Assembly: GCF_001005085.2 (NCBI RefSeq)
Contig: NZ_LBMU02000013.1
Span: 1-64,000 of the forward strand
From: Streptomyces humi
GTDB lineage: Bacteria; Actinomycetota; Actinomycetes; Streptomycetales; Streptomycetaceae
Reading direction: 5' to 3'
Length of the DNA stretch: 64,000 bases
Made by a program: the position numbers and the translations under genes. This document shows positions 1 through 8,856 of the stretch, one piece after another (positions within the stretch are counted from its first letter, which is position 1; each line of letters starts with the position of its first letter). The notes below the pieces were generated by a model, which did no database searches, was not told the DNA's origin, and saw only the letters and a list, made by a program, of their open reading frames with translations.

Positions 1-9
1 AGCCCCGCC

Positions 10-1755
10 ATGACGCAACCGCCCCCGCCGCCGCCCAACGAGCCCCCGCAGCAGCCCGGTTTCGGCGCGCCCGCGACCCCGCCGCAGCCGCCGCCCGGCC
101 CACCGGCCCCACAACCGGGCTACGGCTACCCGCAGCAGCCGGCCGCCCCCCAGCCCGGCTACGGCTACCCCCAGCAGCCACCCCCGCCCACGCCCCCCGG
201 CTACGGCTACCCCGCCCAGCCCCCCACGGCCGGCAACCCCTACGCCCAGCAGCCCGGTTACGGCTACCCCGGCGGTCCGAACCCCGGCGGTCCGAACCCC
301 GGCGCCTCCGGCCCCGGCCGGAACAACGCCGTGCTGCTCATCGTCACCGCCGCGGTCGTCGCCATCGCGCTGATCGTCGGCGGCGGCATCTGGTACGCGA
401 AGTCCTCCGGCGGCGACGGCAAGAAGGACGACACCGCGAGTTCCAGCGGCGGCACCGGCGGCCAGGGCAAGGACGGCGACAAGGGCGGCACGGGCACCGA
501 GAAGGTCCCCGCCGACCCCACTTCCAAGGTCCTCTTCCAGGTCCCGCTGCCCGCCGCGAAGGACACCACGGTGACCGCCGGTTCCTGGCTCACCGACACG
601 GTGTACGCGAAGAGCGGCGTCGCCCAGATCAACGGCTACGACCCCGACTCGGGCGCCAGGCTCTGGACGGTCCCGCTGCCCGGACCGGTCTGCTACGCCA
701 CCGGGCACGTCAGCGCGGACGGCAGGACGGCGGTCGTCTTCCAGCCGAAGATGCCCCCCAAGGGCTCGTCCACGGGGTGCAGCCAGGTCGCCGCGATCGA
801 TCTGAAAGCCGGTAAGAAGCTGTGGACGAAGTCCATCAAGTCCGGTGACGTGCCGATCAACTTCAATAACGTGACGGTCGCCCAGCAGACCGTCGCGGTC
901 GGCGGCACCAGCGGCGGCGCCGCCTTCGACCTCGCCTCCGGCAAGGTCCGCTGGCAGCCGAAGTCGACCGACACCTGCTACGACGCCGGTTACGGCGGCG
1001 GCGCCAAGCTGGTCGCGGTCCGCCGGTGCGGCAGCGGCGACAGCGGCCAGCTGCACATCCAGACCATCGACCCGGTCTCCGGCAAGGTGATCTCCGAGTA
1101 CGAGATGACCTCGGGCATCGAGTACGCCAGCGTCGTGTCGACCGACCCGCTCGTGGTGGCCGCCGACGTCAACGACAGCGCGGGCGACGGCAGCGGTTTC
1201 TCCGACGTCTTCTCCATCGACAACAGGACCGGGAAGCTGCGCACCCGGATCTCCACCCCGGGCAGCTCGTACGCGGTCCGCTGCGACGGGATCTACGAGG
1301 TGGAGAAGTGCAGGGGCGTGGTGGTCGGCAACGACCGGCTGTACCTGGCGACCGAGGAACACGACGGCAGCGGGGCCTACGCCAAGACCAACGAGATCGT
1401 CGCCTTCGACCTCGCCACCGGTGAGCAGACCGGCCAGCGTGCCGACGCCGGGAACAACTACACGATCACACCGCTGCGCATGGACGGCACCGACGTGATC
1501 GCGTACAAGAACGCGCCGTACAACAAGGGTGCTCAGGTCGTCAGTGTCGACGGCGGCTCGTTCAAGGAGACCAGGCTGCTGGAGAATCCGGTGAGCGCGG
1601 CCGTCAAGGCGGTGGAGACCAGCATGTCGCCGCAGTACTCCGAGGTCCTCTACTCCCAGGGCCACCTGTACCTGTCCGCCGTGTACGCGCGCTCCGCCGG
1701 TTCGTCGACGTCGGGCAAGGCGTACCTGGTGACCGCGTTCGGTGCGGGAGGCTGA
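10..1755 (+). CDS. PQQ-like beta-propeller membrane protein with proline/tyrosine-rich N-terminus
   Basis: 581 aa. The first ~100 residues are low complexity (Pro/Gln/Gly with several GYGYP repeats) and predicted cytoplasmic. One membrane helix follows at about residues 109-128 (AVLLIVTAAVVAIALIVGGG). After a charged Gly/Ser/Lys linker comes a ~400-residue extracytoplasmic domain with repeated D-x-x-[ST]-G-x-x-x-W and G-K-x-x-W elements, typical of PQQ/quinoprotein-like beta-propellers. No enzymatic residues are evident. Such proteins are common in Streptomyces, often near sensor genes, and are usually thought to be binding scaffolds; the ligand is unknown here. ATG start lies 9 bases into the window, so the upstream signals are outside. 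The next gene in the same direction starts 234 bp downstream. Confidence 0.85.
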   Translation: MTQPPPPPPNEPPQQPGFGAPATPPQPPPGPPAPQPGYGYPQQPAAPQPGYGYPQQPPPPTPPGYGYPAQPPTAGNPYAQQPGYGYPGGPNPGGPNPGASGPGRNNAVLLIVTAAVVAIALIVGGGIWYAKSSGGDGKKDDTASSSGGTGGQGKDGDKGGTGTEKVPADPTSKVLFQVPLPAAKDTTVTAGSWLTDTVYAKSGVAQINGYDPDSGARLWTVPLPGPVCYATGHVSADGRTAVVFQPKMPPKGSSTGCSQVAAIDLKAGKKLWTKSIKSGDVPINFNNVTVAQQTVAVGGTSGGAAFDLASGKVRWQPKSTDTCYDAGYGGGAKLVAVRRCGSGDSGQLHIQTIDPVSGKVISEYEMTSGIEYASVVSTDPLVVAADVNDSAGDGSGFSDVFSIDNRTGKLRTRISTPGSSYAVRCDGIYEVEKCRGVVVGNDRLYLATEEHDGSGAYAKTNEIVAFDLATGEQTGQRADAGNNYTITPLRMDGTDVIAYKNAPYNKGAQVVSVDGGSFKETRLLENPVSAAVKAVETSMSPQYSEVLYSQGHLYLSAVYARSAGSSTSGKAYLVTAFGAGG

Positions 1756-1989
1756 CGCCCGGTCAAGTGGGCGCTTACCGCACCACACCCGCTCTTCACC
1801 CGCGAATACCAGAAAAACCTGAGATTCCTCCGATCCGGGGCACTTCTCATCAGTAGGGGCAGCGCAACGTCGAACAAGCGTGTAGCTTCCGGGGGCATGA
1901 AAGGACGGGGTGCCGGGGGGCCCTCTGTCCATGCGGACCAGTGGGCATCCATAGTGGGGCATCCATTGGGGGGACTGGGGGGTTGCTCT
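1756..1989 (+). other. Intergenic region upstream of the first LuxR-type regulator
   Basis: No gene of its own. It contains the likely promoter and a G-rich leader for the regulator at 1990. An in-frame upstream ATG at 1897 would add 31 residues that do not resemble a receiver domain, so this stretch is read as untranslated. Confidence 0.4.
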
Positions 1990-2682
1990 ATGGGAGTGCG
2001 GCTCATGGTGGTCGACGACCACCGGTTGCTCGCCGAGGCGCTGGCCTCTGCGCTGAAACTGCGGGGCCACCGGGTGCTCGCGGCGGCGGCGCCGGCGGCG
2101 GGCGCGGCCGAGCTGGTGATCACCCGGGCGCCCGAGGTGTGCCTGCTGGGCACGGCCGCACCGGCCGAGCCGGGGATCTTCGACCCGGTGGTGCGGATCA
2201 AGAAGGAGCGGCCGCAGGTGGCGGTGCTGGTGCTGGGTCCGGTGCCGTCCCCGCGGGGCATCGCGGCGGCCTTCGCCGCGGGCGCCTCCGGGTACGTACG
2301 GCACGACGAGCGGATAGAGGGCGTCGAGCGCGCCATCATGAAGGCCCGGTCCGGCGAGGCCGCCGTGGCGCCCGCCCTCCTCCAGGGCGCGTTCAGCGAA
2401 CTCCTCAACCCCGCCGCCCAGCCCGACGACGAGGGCCAGCGCCTCCTCCAGATGCTCACCCCGAGGGAGGTCGAGGTCCTGGTGCGGGTGGCCGACGGCG
2501 AGGACACCCGCCTGATCGCCGCCGGCATGGGCATCGCCCCCAGCACGGCCCGCACCCACGTCCAGCGGGTCCTGATGAAACTGGGCGTGGGGTCAAGGCT
2601 GGAGGCGGCCGCGCTGGCGGCACGGACAGGCCTCCTTGACAGGGCGGGCCCTCTCAACAGCAGCACTGAAGGGCCCCGCTAG
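1990..2682 (+). CDS. NarL/LuxR-type regulator with degenerate receiver domain
   Basis: 230 aa. The N-terminal ~115 residues have receiver-domain layout (MVVDDH at 6-11, then alternating strands and helices). The C-terminal ~70 residues are a GerE/LuxR helix-turn-helix (LTPREVEVLVRVADG at about 156-170, then APSTARTHVQRVLMKLG). The phosphoacceptor position reads EVCLLG with Gly54 instead of Asp, the conserved Lys is Arg104 (GYVRHD), and the Ser/Thr switch position is not conserved. The acidic pair Asp9-Asp10 remains. It therefore probably works without phosphorylation, as an atypical regulator. The ATG at 1990 was chosen because the receiver starts immediately; the G-rich leader gives only a weak ribosome site. 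No histidine kinase is adjacent. The stop codon runs into a GC-rich repeat that can act as a terminator. Confidence 0.82.
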   Translation: MGVRLMVVDDHRLLAEALASALKLRGHRVLAAAAPAAGAAELVITRAPEVCLLGTAAPAEPGIFDPVVRIKKERPQVAVLVLGPVPSPRGIAAAFAAGASGYVRHDERIEGVERAIMKARSGEAAVAPALLQGAFSELLNPAAQPDDEGQRLLQMLTPREVEVLVRVADGEDTRLIAAGMGIAPSTARTHVQRVLMKLGVGSRLEAAALAARTGLLDRAGPLNSSTEGPR

Positions 2683-2736
2683 GGGCGCTGGGGGTACCCC
2701 CGGCCGAAGGCCGGGGGAGGAACTGCGCGAGCAGCC
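2681..2736. repeat. Interspersed 56-bp GC-rich repeat, copy 1 (terminator-like)
   Basis: A 56-bp element beginning AGGGGCGCTGGGGGT and ending GCGCGAGCAGCC, with an internal perfect 9-bp stem (CCCCCGGCC/GGCCGGGGG, loop GAA) at 2697-2717. A second copy with four mismatches lies at 9658-9713. Both copies sit immediately after a LuxR-type regulator gene and before a convergent gene, which fits a terminator role. Similar intergenic elements are common in Streptomyces genomes. Confidence 0.75.
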
Positions 2737-2763
2737 CCCACGCACCCGCACCCGAAACGCGAC

Positions 2764-3096
2764 CTACTCGGCCTCCTCCGCCGGAGGCACCGGCGGAGGA
2801 GTCGGCCGCAACCACAGCCACACCAGGAAGAACACCCCGAGCAACAGCATCCCGATGCCCGTCCACAGGTTGATGTTGATCCCCTGTGCCTTGTCGATCT
2901 CGGCCTGCGAGTCCGTGATCCCGGTGATCGTCACGATGATCCCGTACACCACGAACAGCCCGCCGATGATCCGCCGCAGGTCGAAGATCCGCGCGGCGGT
3001 CGCGGAGCGTCCCTCCAGCTCGGTGACCTCGCGCTGGACGTCCTGCTCGGAGTAGTGGAACCCGGTGCGCTCCGGGCGCCCGAAGTCGTCGGTCAT
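2764..3096 (-). CDS. Small two-helix membrane protein partnered with the SSS symporter
   Basis: 110 aa with a polar N-terminal ~40 residues, two predicted membrane helices (about 45-63 and 75-95) and a short proline-rich acidic tail. It follows the sodium/solute symporter gene by 27 bp on the same strand, so the two are probably cotranscribed. Small accessory membrane proteins encoded next to SSS permeases are frequent, but I do not recognise this family by name and cannot assign a biochemical role. An auxiliary subunit or stability factor for the transporter is inference from context only. Confidence 0.75.
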   Translation of the reverse strand: MTDDFGRPERTGFHYSEQDVQREVTELEGRSATAARIFDLRRIIGGLFVVYGIIVTITGITDSQAEIDKAQGININLWTGIGMLLLGVFFLVWLWLRPTPPPVPPAEEAE

Positions 3097-3123
3097 GGTC
3101 TCTCCATCCTCCCGCGACCGGGA

Positions 3124-4839
3124 CTAGAACGAGAACGGGATGTAGCAGAGGGCGGCGAGGACCACCGCACCCCAGCCCAGCAGTGCCGGCCTGCGGTACC
3201 AGGCCTCGTCGCCGGGCGCGGGCGCCTCGGCCATGCCGGGCGAGCTCGTGCCGTAGACGAGCCCGGCCAGCTCCGCCTCCGGCTTCGGCGCGGTGAACAG
3301 GGACACGATCACCATCACCACCGCACCGGCGACGAAGCCGGCGATCGCGGAGACGAAGTTGGCGCCCTGGTCGGAGGGGATGGCGATGATGTCCTTCTTG
3401 TAGAGGACGAAGTAGTTGACCATCGCGGTGACGGTCCCCGCGAGCAGCCCCCAGAACCCGGATTTCGCCGAGGCGCGCTTCCAGAACATGCCGACGATGA
3501 AGACGACGAACATCGGCACGTTGAAGAAGGAGAACAGCGTCTGGAGGTAGCTCATGATGTTCGAGAACGACGACGCGAGGAACGCCGTCCCGACGGACGC
3601 GCAGACGCCGATCGCGGTGATGAGCCGTCCGAACCGCACGTAGTAGCCGTCCTCGCGGCCCTTCACCACGTACTTCGCCCAGATGTCGGTGGTGAACACC
3701 GTGTTGAAGGACGACACGTTGGCGGCCATGCCCGCCATGAAGGCCGCCAGCAGACCGGTCACCGCGATGCCGAGCACGCCGTTGGGCAGCAGCTGTGACA
3801 TGAGGTAGGGGATCGCGTCGTTGTACTGGAGGCCGGACTTCGCGGTCCCGATGTTCGGCACCAGCGCGGCGGCGACCAGCCCCGGGATCATCACCAGGAA
3901 GACGATGAAGATCTTCGGGTACGCGGCGATCAGCGGGGTGCGCTGGGCGGCGGAGAGGTTCTTCGCCGACAGGGCGCGCTGCACCTCGGCGAAGTTCGTC
4001 GTCCAGTAGCCGAAGGAGAGGACGAACCCGAGGCCGAGGACGATGGTCAGCCAGTTCGCGCCGAGCGGGTTGGCGGAGCCGATGCCGGTGCCGCCCCAGG
4101 CGGTGGTGAAGTTGTGGCCGTGGGTTGCGGTGAGCTTGTCGACCAGGCCGTCCCAGCCGCCGACCTTCTTCAGGCCGAGCACGGACAGCGGGATGAGCGC
4201 GGCCAGGATCACGAAGAACTGGAGCACCTCGTTGTAGATGGCCGAGGAGAGGCCACCGAGCGTGATGTACGCCAGCACGAACGCGCCGGCGACCACGATC
4301 GCCACCCACTGGGGCCAGCCGAGCAGCGCCTCGACGACGATCGCGAGGGCGTACAGGTTGACGCCCGCGATGAGGATGGCCGCGAAGGCGAACAGGATCG
4401 AACTCAGCAGATGCGCGGCTCTGTCGAAGCGGAGCAGCAGCATCTCGGGGACCGAGCGGACCTTGCTGCCGTAGTAGAAGGGCATCATCACCAGGCCCAG
4501 GAAGACCATGGCCGGGATGGCGCCGATCCAGTACCAGTGCACGGTGTAGGCGCCGTACTGCGCGCTGTTGGCGGCCATGCCGAGGATCTCGGTCGCGGCC
4601 AGGTTCGCGGAGATGAACGCGAGACCGGTGATCCAGGCGGGCAGTGACCGGCCGGAGAGGAAGAAGTCGAGGCTGGTCTTCACCGACCGGCGGGCCGCGA
4701 AGCCGATGCCCAGGACGACGACGAAGTAGATCGCCAGGATCGTGTAGTCGAGGCCGTTGGTGGGGAGCCGCAGGCCCGCCGCGAGGTATGTGGGGGAGTA
4801 TGGGGCGTTTGTGGGGTTCTGCACCCAGTAATTCAACAC
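3124..4839 (-). CDS. Sodium:solute (probable galactose) symporter, SSS family
   Basis: 571 aa, the usual length of SGLT-type transporters, with about 13-14 hydrophobic helices. The family signature region is clear: GRSLPAWITGLAFISANLAA followed by an EILGMAANSAQYG segment resembling vSGLT, and a later helix GYWTTNFAEVQRALSAK typical of sugar symporters. It is predicted to import a sugar with Na+ across the cytoplasmic membrane. It is transcribed divergently from galT-galE-galK, with 110 bp between start codons, which strongly suggests galactose as substrate and a shared galactose-responsive control region. The downstream small membrane protein probably belongs to the same transcript. The substrate is inferred from context; no direct specificity residue was verified. 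Confidence 0.88.
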   Translation of the reverse strand: MLNYWVQNPTNAPYSPTYLAAGLRLPTNGLDYTILAIYFVVVLGIGFAARRSVKTSLDFFLSGRSLPAWITGLAFISANLAATEILGMAANSAQYGAYTVHWYWIGAIPAMVFLGLVMMPFYYGSKVRSVPEMLLLRFDRAAHLLSSILFAFAAILIAGVNLYALAIVVEALLGWPQWVAIVVAGAFVLAYITLGGLSSAIYNEVLQFFVILAALIPLSVLGLKKVGGWDGLVDKLTATHGHNFTTAWGGTGIGSANPLGANWLTIVLGLGFVLSFGYWTTNFAEVQRALSAKNLSAAQRTPLIAAYPKIFIVFLVMIPGLVAAALVPNIGTAKSGLQYNDAIPYLMSQLLPNGVLGIAVTGLLAAFMAGMAANVSSFNTVFTTDIWAKYVVKGREDGYYVRFGRLITAIGVCASVGTAFLASSFSNIMSYLQTLFSFFNVPMFVVFIVGMFWKRASAKSGFWGLLAGTVTAMVNYFVLYKKDIIAIPSDQGANFVSAIAGFVAGAVVMVIVSLFTAPKPEAELAGLVYGTSSPGMAEAPAPGDEAWYRRPALLGWGAVVLAALCYIPFSF

Positions 4840-4949
4840 TTTCGTTGTCTCACCTTGATTGATTCCGATGTTGACTGGCGTGGTGAGTTGTGTTTTGGTG
4901 TGTTCGGTTCTGTTTGAAGGTTGGATGACTCGATCAACGGGAGTCCGCA
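4840..4949. promoter_or_regulatory. Divergent galactose promoter region
   Basis: A 110-bp spacer between the symporter and galT starts. It is markedly richer in T and A than its surroundings and carries T/G-rich near-repeats on the plus strand (GTGAGTTGTG, TTTTGGTGTG, TTCGGTTCTGTTTG at about 4881-4918). The Streptomyces gal operon is known to be galactose-inducible and glucose-sensitive from an upstream promoter. This spacer is the obvious place for both promoters and the operator; the exact -10/-35 boxes are not assigned. Confidence 0.55.
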
Positions 4950-6008
4950 GTGAAGAAGACCTCGACCCGGCTGGCCGACGGTCGCGAGCTCATCTACTAC
5001 GACCTGCGTGACGACACCGTGCGGGACGCGGTGGACCGCCGGCCGCTGGAGCGGACGCACACCACCTCCGAGATCCGCCGGGACCCGCTGCTCGGCGACC
5101 AGGTCGCCATCGCCTCGCACCGGCAGGGCCGCACCTACCACCCGCCGGCCGACCAGTGCCCGCTGTGCCCGACACAGGGCGACCGGCTGAGCGAGATCCC
5201 GGACTCGTCGTACGACGTGGTGGTCTTCGAGAACCGTTTCCCCTCGCTGGCCGGCGACTCCGGGCGCTGCGAGGTGGTCTGCTTCACCTCGGACCACGAC
5301 GCGTCCTTCGCGAGCCTCACCGAGGAGCAGGCGCGCCTCGTCCTCGACGCCTGGACCGACCGGACCTCCGAACTGTCGCATCTCCCCTCCGTCGAGCAGG
5401 TGTTCTGCTTCGAGAACCGCGGCGAGGAGATCGGCGTGACGCTCGGTCACCCGCACGGGCAGATCTACGCCTACCCCTTCACCACCCCGCGCACCGCACT
5501 GATGTTGCGGTCGCTCGCGGCGCACAAGGAGGCGACGGGCGGCGAGAACCTGTTCGACACCGTCCTGGAGCGTGAACTCGCCGGCGAGCGGGTCGTCCTT
5601 GAGGGTGAACACTGGGTCGCCTTCGTGCCGTACGCGGCGCACTGGCCCTACGAGGTCCACCTGTACCCGAAGCGCCGGGTCCCCGACCTGCTCGGTCTCG
5701 ACGAGGCGGCGCGCTCAGAGTTCCCCAAGGTTTATCTGGAACTCTTGAGGCGCTTCGACCGTATCTTCGGTGAGGGTGAGCCTCCCACGCCCTACATCGC
5801 CGCCTGGCACCAGGCGCCGTTCGGGACGCTGGAGGAGTTCGACGGTGTCACGCGCGACGACTTCGCGCTCCACCTCGAGCTTTTCACCATCCGCCGAACG
5901 TCCGGCAAGCTGAAGTTTCTCGCGGGTTCCGAGTCCGGCATGAGCGTGTTCATCAACGACGTGCCGCCGGAGCGCGCGGCCGAGCGACTGCGAGAGGTAG
6001 CGAGTTGA
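4950..6008 (+). CDS. galT: Galactose-1-phosphate uridylyltransferase
   Basis: 352 aa. Leloir pathway enzyme exchanging UMP between UDP-glucose and galactose 1-phosphate in the cytoplasm. Visible signatures: ADQCPLCP (first zinc-site Cys pair), [18 protein letters not shown], and the catalytic [11 protein letters not shown] motif in which the second His carries the uridylyl group. A second conserved His region is WHQAPF. Start is GTG at 4950, preceded by GGGAG. The stop codon overlaps the galE start (TGATG), indicating translational coupling in a galT-galE-galK operon. Length and motif order are normal for class I GalT. Confidence 0.96.
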   Translation: MKKTSTRLADGRELIYYDLRDDTVRDAVDRRPLERTHTTSEIRRDPLLGDQVAIASHRQGRTYHPPADQCPLCPTQGDRLSEIPDSSYDVVVFENRFPSLAGDSGRCEVVCFTSDHDASFASLTEEQARLVLDAWTDRTSELSHLPSVEQVFCFENRGEEIGVTLGHPHGQIYAYPFTTPRTALMLRSLAAHKEATGGENLFDTVLERELAGERVVLEGEHWVAFVPYAAHWPYEVHLYPKRRVPDLLGLDEAARSEFPKVYLELLRRFDRIFGEGEPPTPYIAAWHQAPFGTLEEFDGVTRDDFALHLELFTIRRTSGKLKFLAGSESGMSVFINDVPPERAAERLREVAS

Positions 6009-6979
6009 TGAAGTACCTGGTGACGGGCGGGGCGGGTTACGTCGGCAGCGTGGTCGCCCAGCACCTGCTGGAGGCGGGCCACGAGGTCACCGTCCTCGAC
6101 AACCTCTCCACGGGCTTCCGCGAGGGCGTCCCCGCGGGCGCCGCCTTCGTCGAGGGCGACATCCGCGACGCCGCCAAGTGGCTGGACTCCTCCTACGAGG
6201 CGGTGCTGCACTTCGCCGCGTTCTCCCAGGTCGGCGAGTCGGTCGTGAAGCCCGAGAAGTACTGGGACAACAACGTCGGCGGCACCATGGCGCTGCTCGG
6301 CGCGATGCGCGAGGCCGGCGTGCGCAAGCTGGTCTTCTCCTCCACGGCGGCCACCTACGGCGAGCCGGAGCAGGTCCCGATCGTCGAGACCGCCCCGACG
6401 CAGCCGACGAACCCGTACGGCGCCACCAAGCTCGCCGTCGACCACATGATCACCGGTGAGGCCGCCGCCCACGGCCTGGGCGCGGTCTCCCTGCGCTACT
6501 TCAACGTGGCCGGCGCCTACGGCGCGCAGGGCGAGCGCCACGACCCCGAGTCGCACCTGATCCCCCTGGTCCTCCAGGTGGCCCAGGGCCGCCGCGAGGC
6601 CATCTCCGTCTTCGGCGACGACTACCCGACGCCCGACGGGACCTGCGTCCGCGACTACATCCACGTCGCCGACCTCGCCGACGCCCACCTGCTGGCCGTG
6701 GCGGCCGCGCGGCCCGGCGAGCACCTGATCTGCAACCTCGGCAACGGCGAGGGCTTCTCCGTCCGCCAGGTCATCGAGACGGTCCGGCAGGTCACCGGCC
6801 ACCCGATCCCCGAGGTCGTGGCCCCGCGCCGGGGCGGCGACCCGGCGGTCCTGGTCGCCTCGGCGGCCGCCGCCCGCGAGCAGCTCGGCTGGAATCCGAC
6901 CCGCGCGGACCTCGCGGGGATCGTCGCGGACGCCTGGGAGTTCGCCCAGACCATCGCAAGCGCAGCAAGGGAGCAGTAG
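6008..6979 (+). CDS. galE: UDP-glucose 4-epimerase
   Basis: 323 aa short-chain-type epimerase that interconverts UDP-galactose and UDP-glucose with bound NAD. The Rossmann motif TGGAGYVG is at the N-terminus, followed by [15 protein letters not shown] (catalytic Ser/Thr region) and the YGATK catalytic Tyr-Lys pair; RYFNVAGA and [12 protein letters not shown] are also diagnostic. The ATG at 6008 overlaps the galT stop by one base; a TTG three bases upstream is less likely. The last base of the stop codon is the first base of the galK GTG start, so all three genes are translationally coupled. Confidence 0.96.
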   Translation: MKYLVTGGAGYVGSVVAQHLLEAGHEVTVLDNLSTGFREGVPAGAAFVEGDIRDAAKWLDSSYEAVLHFAAFSQVGESVVKPEKYWDNNVGGTMALLGAMREAGVRKLVFSSTAATYGEPEQVPIVETAPTQPTNPYGATKLAVDHMITGEAAAHGLGAVSLRYFNVAGAYGAQGERHDPESHLIPLVLQVAQGRREAISVFGDDYPTPDGTCVRDYIHVADLADAHLLAVAAARPGEHLICNLGNGEGFSVRQVIETVRQVTGHPIPEVVAPRRGGDPAVLVASAAAAREQLGWNPTRADLAGIVADAWEFAQTIASAAREQ

Positions 6980-8133
6980 TGGGGGCACAGCAGGTCCGCG
7001 AGGGCTTCACCGAGCTGTACGGCACCGAGCCGGACGGCGTCTGGTCGGCGCCCGGCCGGGTCAACCTGATCGGCGAGCACACCGACTACAACGACGGCTT
7101 CGTGATGCCGTTCGCGCTGCCGCACGTGACGACGGCCGCGGTCGCCCGCCGTACCGACGGCGTACTGCGCCTGCACTCCTCGGACATCGGGGGCGGTGTC
7201 GTCGAACTCGCCCTCGACACCCTGGAACCCGGCACCGACCAGGAGTGGACGGCGTACCCGGCGGGCGTGGTCTGGGCGCTGCGCGAGGCCGGCCACCCGG
7301 TCACCGGCGCCGACGTCCACCTCGCCTCCACCGTCCCGACCGGCGCGGGCCTGTCCTCCTCCGCGGCCCTGGAGGTGGTGATCGCCCTCGCGCTGAACGA
7401 CCTGTACGAACTCGGCCTCCAGCGCTGGCAGCTGGCCCGCCTGTGCCAGCGCGCGGAGAACGTCTACGTCGGTGCGCCGACCGGCATCATGGACCAGACG
7501 GCGTCCGCCTGCTGCGAGGCCGGGCACGCCCTGTTCCTGGACACCCGCGACCTCTCGCAGCGGCAGATCCCCTTCGACCTCGCGGCCGAGGGCATGCGGC
7601 TGCTCGTCGTCGACACCCAGGTCAAGCACGCGCACAGCGGCGGCGAGTACGGCAAGCGCCGCGCGGGCTGTGAGAAGGGCGCCGCCCTGCTCGGCGTGGA
7701 CGCCCTGCGGGACGTTCCCTACGGCGAACTGGACTCCGCGCTCGACCGCCTCGGCGACGAGGAGGAGGTACGGCGGCTGGTCCGTCACGTCGTCACCGAG
7801 GACCACCGCGTCGAGCGTGTCGTCGCCCTCCTGGAGGCCGGTGACACCCGCGCGATCGGCCCGGTCCTCACCGAGGGCCACGCCTCGCTGCGCGACGACT
7901 TCCAGGTCTCCTGCCCCGAGCTGGACCTGGTCGTGGAGGCGGCGAACGCCGCCGGCGCGCTGGGCGCCCGGATGACCGGCGGCGGCTTCGGAGGCTCGGC
8001 GATCGTCCTCGCCGAAACGGCCGACGTCGACACGATCACCAAGGCGGTCGAGGAGGCCTTCGCGGCGGCCGGGTTCAAGGCGCCGCGGACCTTCGAGGCG
8101 GTGCCGTCGGCGGGCGCCCGCAAGGCGGACTGA
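6979..8133 (+). CDS. galK: Galactokinase
   Basis: 384 aa GHMP kinase phosphorylating galactose at C1, first step of the Leloir pathway. Motif 1 GRVNLIGEHTDYNDGFVMP carries the family signature, motif 2 is PTGAGLSSSAALE (phosphate-binding loop), and motif 3 is MTGGGFGGSAIVL near the C-terminus. Starts with GTG overlapping the galE stop (TAGTG), with AAGGGAG about 6 bases upstream. It is the last gene of the gal operon; the convergent acetyltransferase gene ends only 4 bp downstream, so any terminator must lie inside that neighbour. Confidence 0.96.
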   Translation: MGAQQVREGFTELYGTEPDGVWSAPGRVNLIGEHTDYNDGFVMPFALPHVTTAAVARRTDGVLRLHSSDIGGGVVELALDTLEPGTDQEWTAYPAGVVWALREAGHPVTGADVHLASTVPTGAGLSSSAALEVVIALALNDLYELGLQRWQLARLCQRAENVYVGAPTGIMDQTASACCEAGHALFLDTRDLSQRQIPFDLAAEGMRLLVVDTQVKHAHSGGEYGKRRAGCEKGAALLGVDALRDVPYGELDSALDRLGDEEEVRRLVRHVVTEDHRVERVVALLEAGDTRAIGPVLTEGHASLRDDFQVSCPELDLVVEAANAAGALGARMTGGGFGGSAIVLAETADVDTITKAVEEAFAAAGFKAPRTFEAVPSAGARKAD

Positions 8134-8137
8134 GCGC

Positions 8138-8584
8138 TCAGCCCAGCCGCTTGGTCAGCGTGTACTCCGTGATCCCCGGCGGATAGTCGGGGATCACGCA
8201 CACCACGTCGTAGCCCTGCTTCCGGTAGAAGTCCGGGGCCTGGAAGTCCCAGGTCTCCAGGCGGACGGCGGTGCAGTCGCGGTCCTTGCGGGCGATGCGC
8301 TCCGCCGCGGCGAGCAGCCGGCCGCCCAGCCCGGCGCCGCGGCTGCGGGCGTCCACCCACAGGTAGGTGACGTGCAGCCAGGACGCCCAGGTGTGCCCGA
8401 CCAGGCCGCCGCCCAGGGCGCCCGAACCCTCGTCCACCGCCCAGACGTGCAGGGGTACTTCGCGTCCGGCGGGGGTGCCGCGCAGCGCGGCCAGCACGGG
8501 AGAGGCCGCGGTGTTGGTGGCCAGCAGCCGCGCGCGGAGCAGATCACGTCGTTCCTTGTCGACTTCCGCCTCAATACGAAACAT
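8138..8584 (-). CDS. GNAT-family N-acetyltransferase
   Basis: 148 aa, a single GNAT domain. The acetyl-CoA binding motif A is SRGAGLGGRLL at about residues 81-91 (R/Q-x-x-G-x-G/A). It is preceded by the LHVTYLWVDA strand and followed by AVRLETWDFQAPDFYRKQGYD, the typical motif B with a conserved Tyr near the C-terminus. The substrate is unknown; the C-terminal pattern resembles the small GNATs often annotated as acetylating amines or small molecules. Start MFRIEAEVD at 8584; an in-frame ATG at 8596 is an alternative with a slightly better GGCGGA upstream. Convergent with galK. Confidence 0.88.
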   Translation of the reverse strand: MFRIEAEVDKERRDLLRARLLATNTAASPVLAALRGTPAGREVPLHVWAVDEGSGALGGGLVGHTWASWLHVTYLWVDARSRGAGLGGRLLAAAERIARKDRDCTAVRLETWDFQAPDFYRKQGYDVVCVIPDYPPGITEYTLTKRLG

Positions 8585-8856
8585 GCGGCACACCATAAAC
8601 GCGTCCGCCGGGCAGTTCTGCAAATTGCCTTCCGCTTCCGGCGCCCGGCCGTACTCTGATGAGCGGTACCGGTGGGGGCCGGTGCTGATCAGGGGGCGAG
8701 ACAAGTCGGATACGACGCTCGTGGTGGGGTAGCTGTTCAGGCACGGCGGCGGCCGTGCGGTTGCGTCCTCCCACGGGTGTCGTGTCCGTGTGGGTCGTCG
8801 TTCTCCGGACCTTGGGGTATCCCCTGCTCGTGAAGAGCATTGGGGAAGGGGGTTTC
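8585..8856. promoter_or_regulatory. Divergent intergenic region with a long imperfect inverted repeat
   Basis: Separates the acetyltransferase from the second LuxR-type regulator. It contains an imperfect inverted repeat at 8656-8692 (CTGATGAGC...ACCGG / CCGGT..GCTGATCAG, about 6-bp apex) that could be an operator or a leader hairpin. No coding signal of its own; an in-frame extension of the regulator to 8755 lacks receiver-like sequence. Confidence 0.4.

Noticed and set aside
2654-4309. A 551-codon minus-strand frame ending in a LPRPSAGGTPSAP-like peptide
   Set aside because: It is a shifted frame of the symporter and its C-terminal peptide is just the translation of the 56-bp intergenic repeat.
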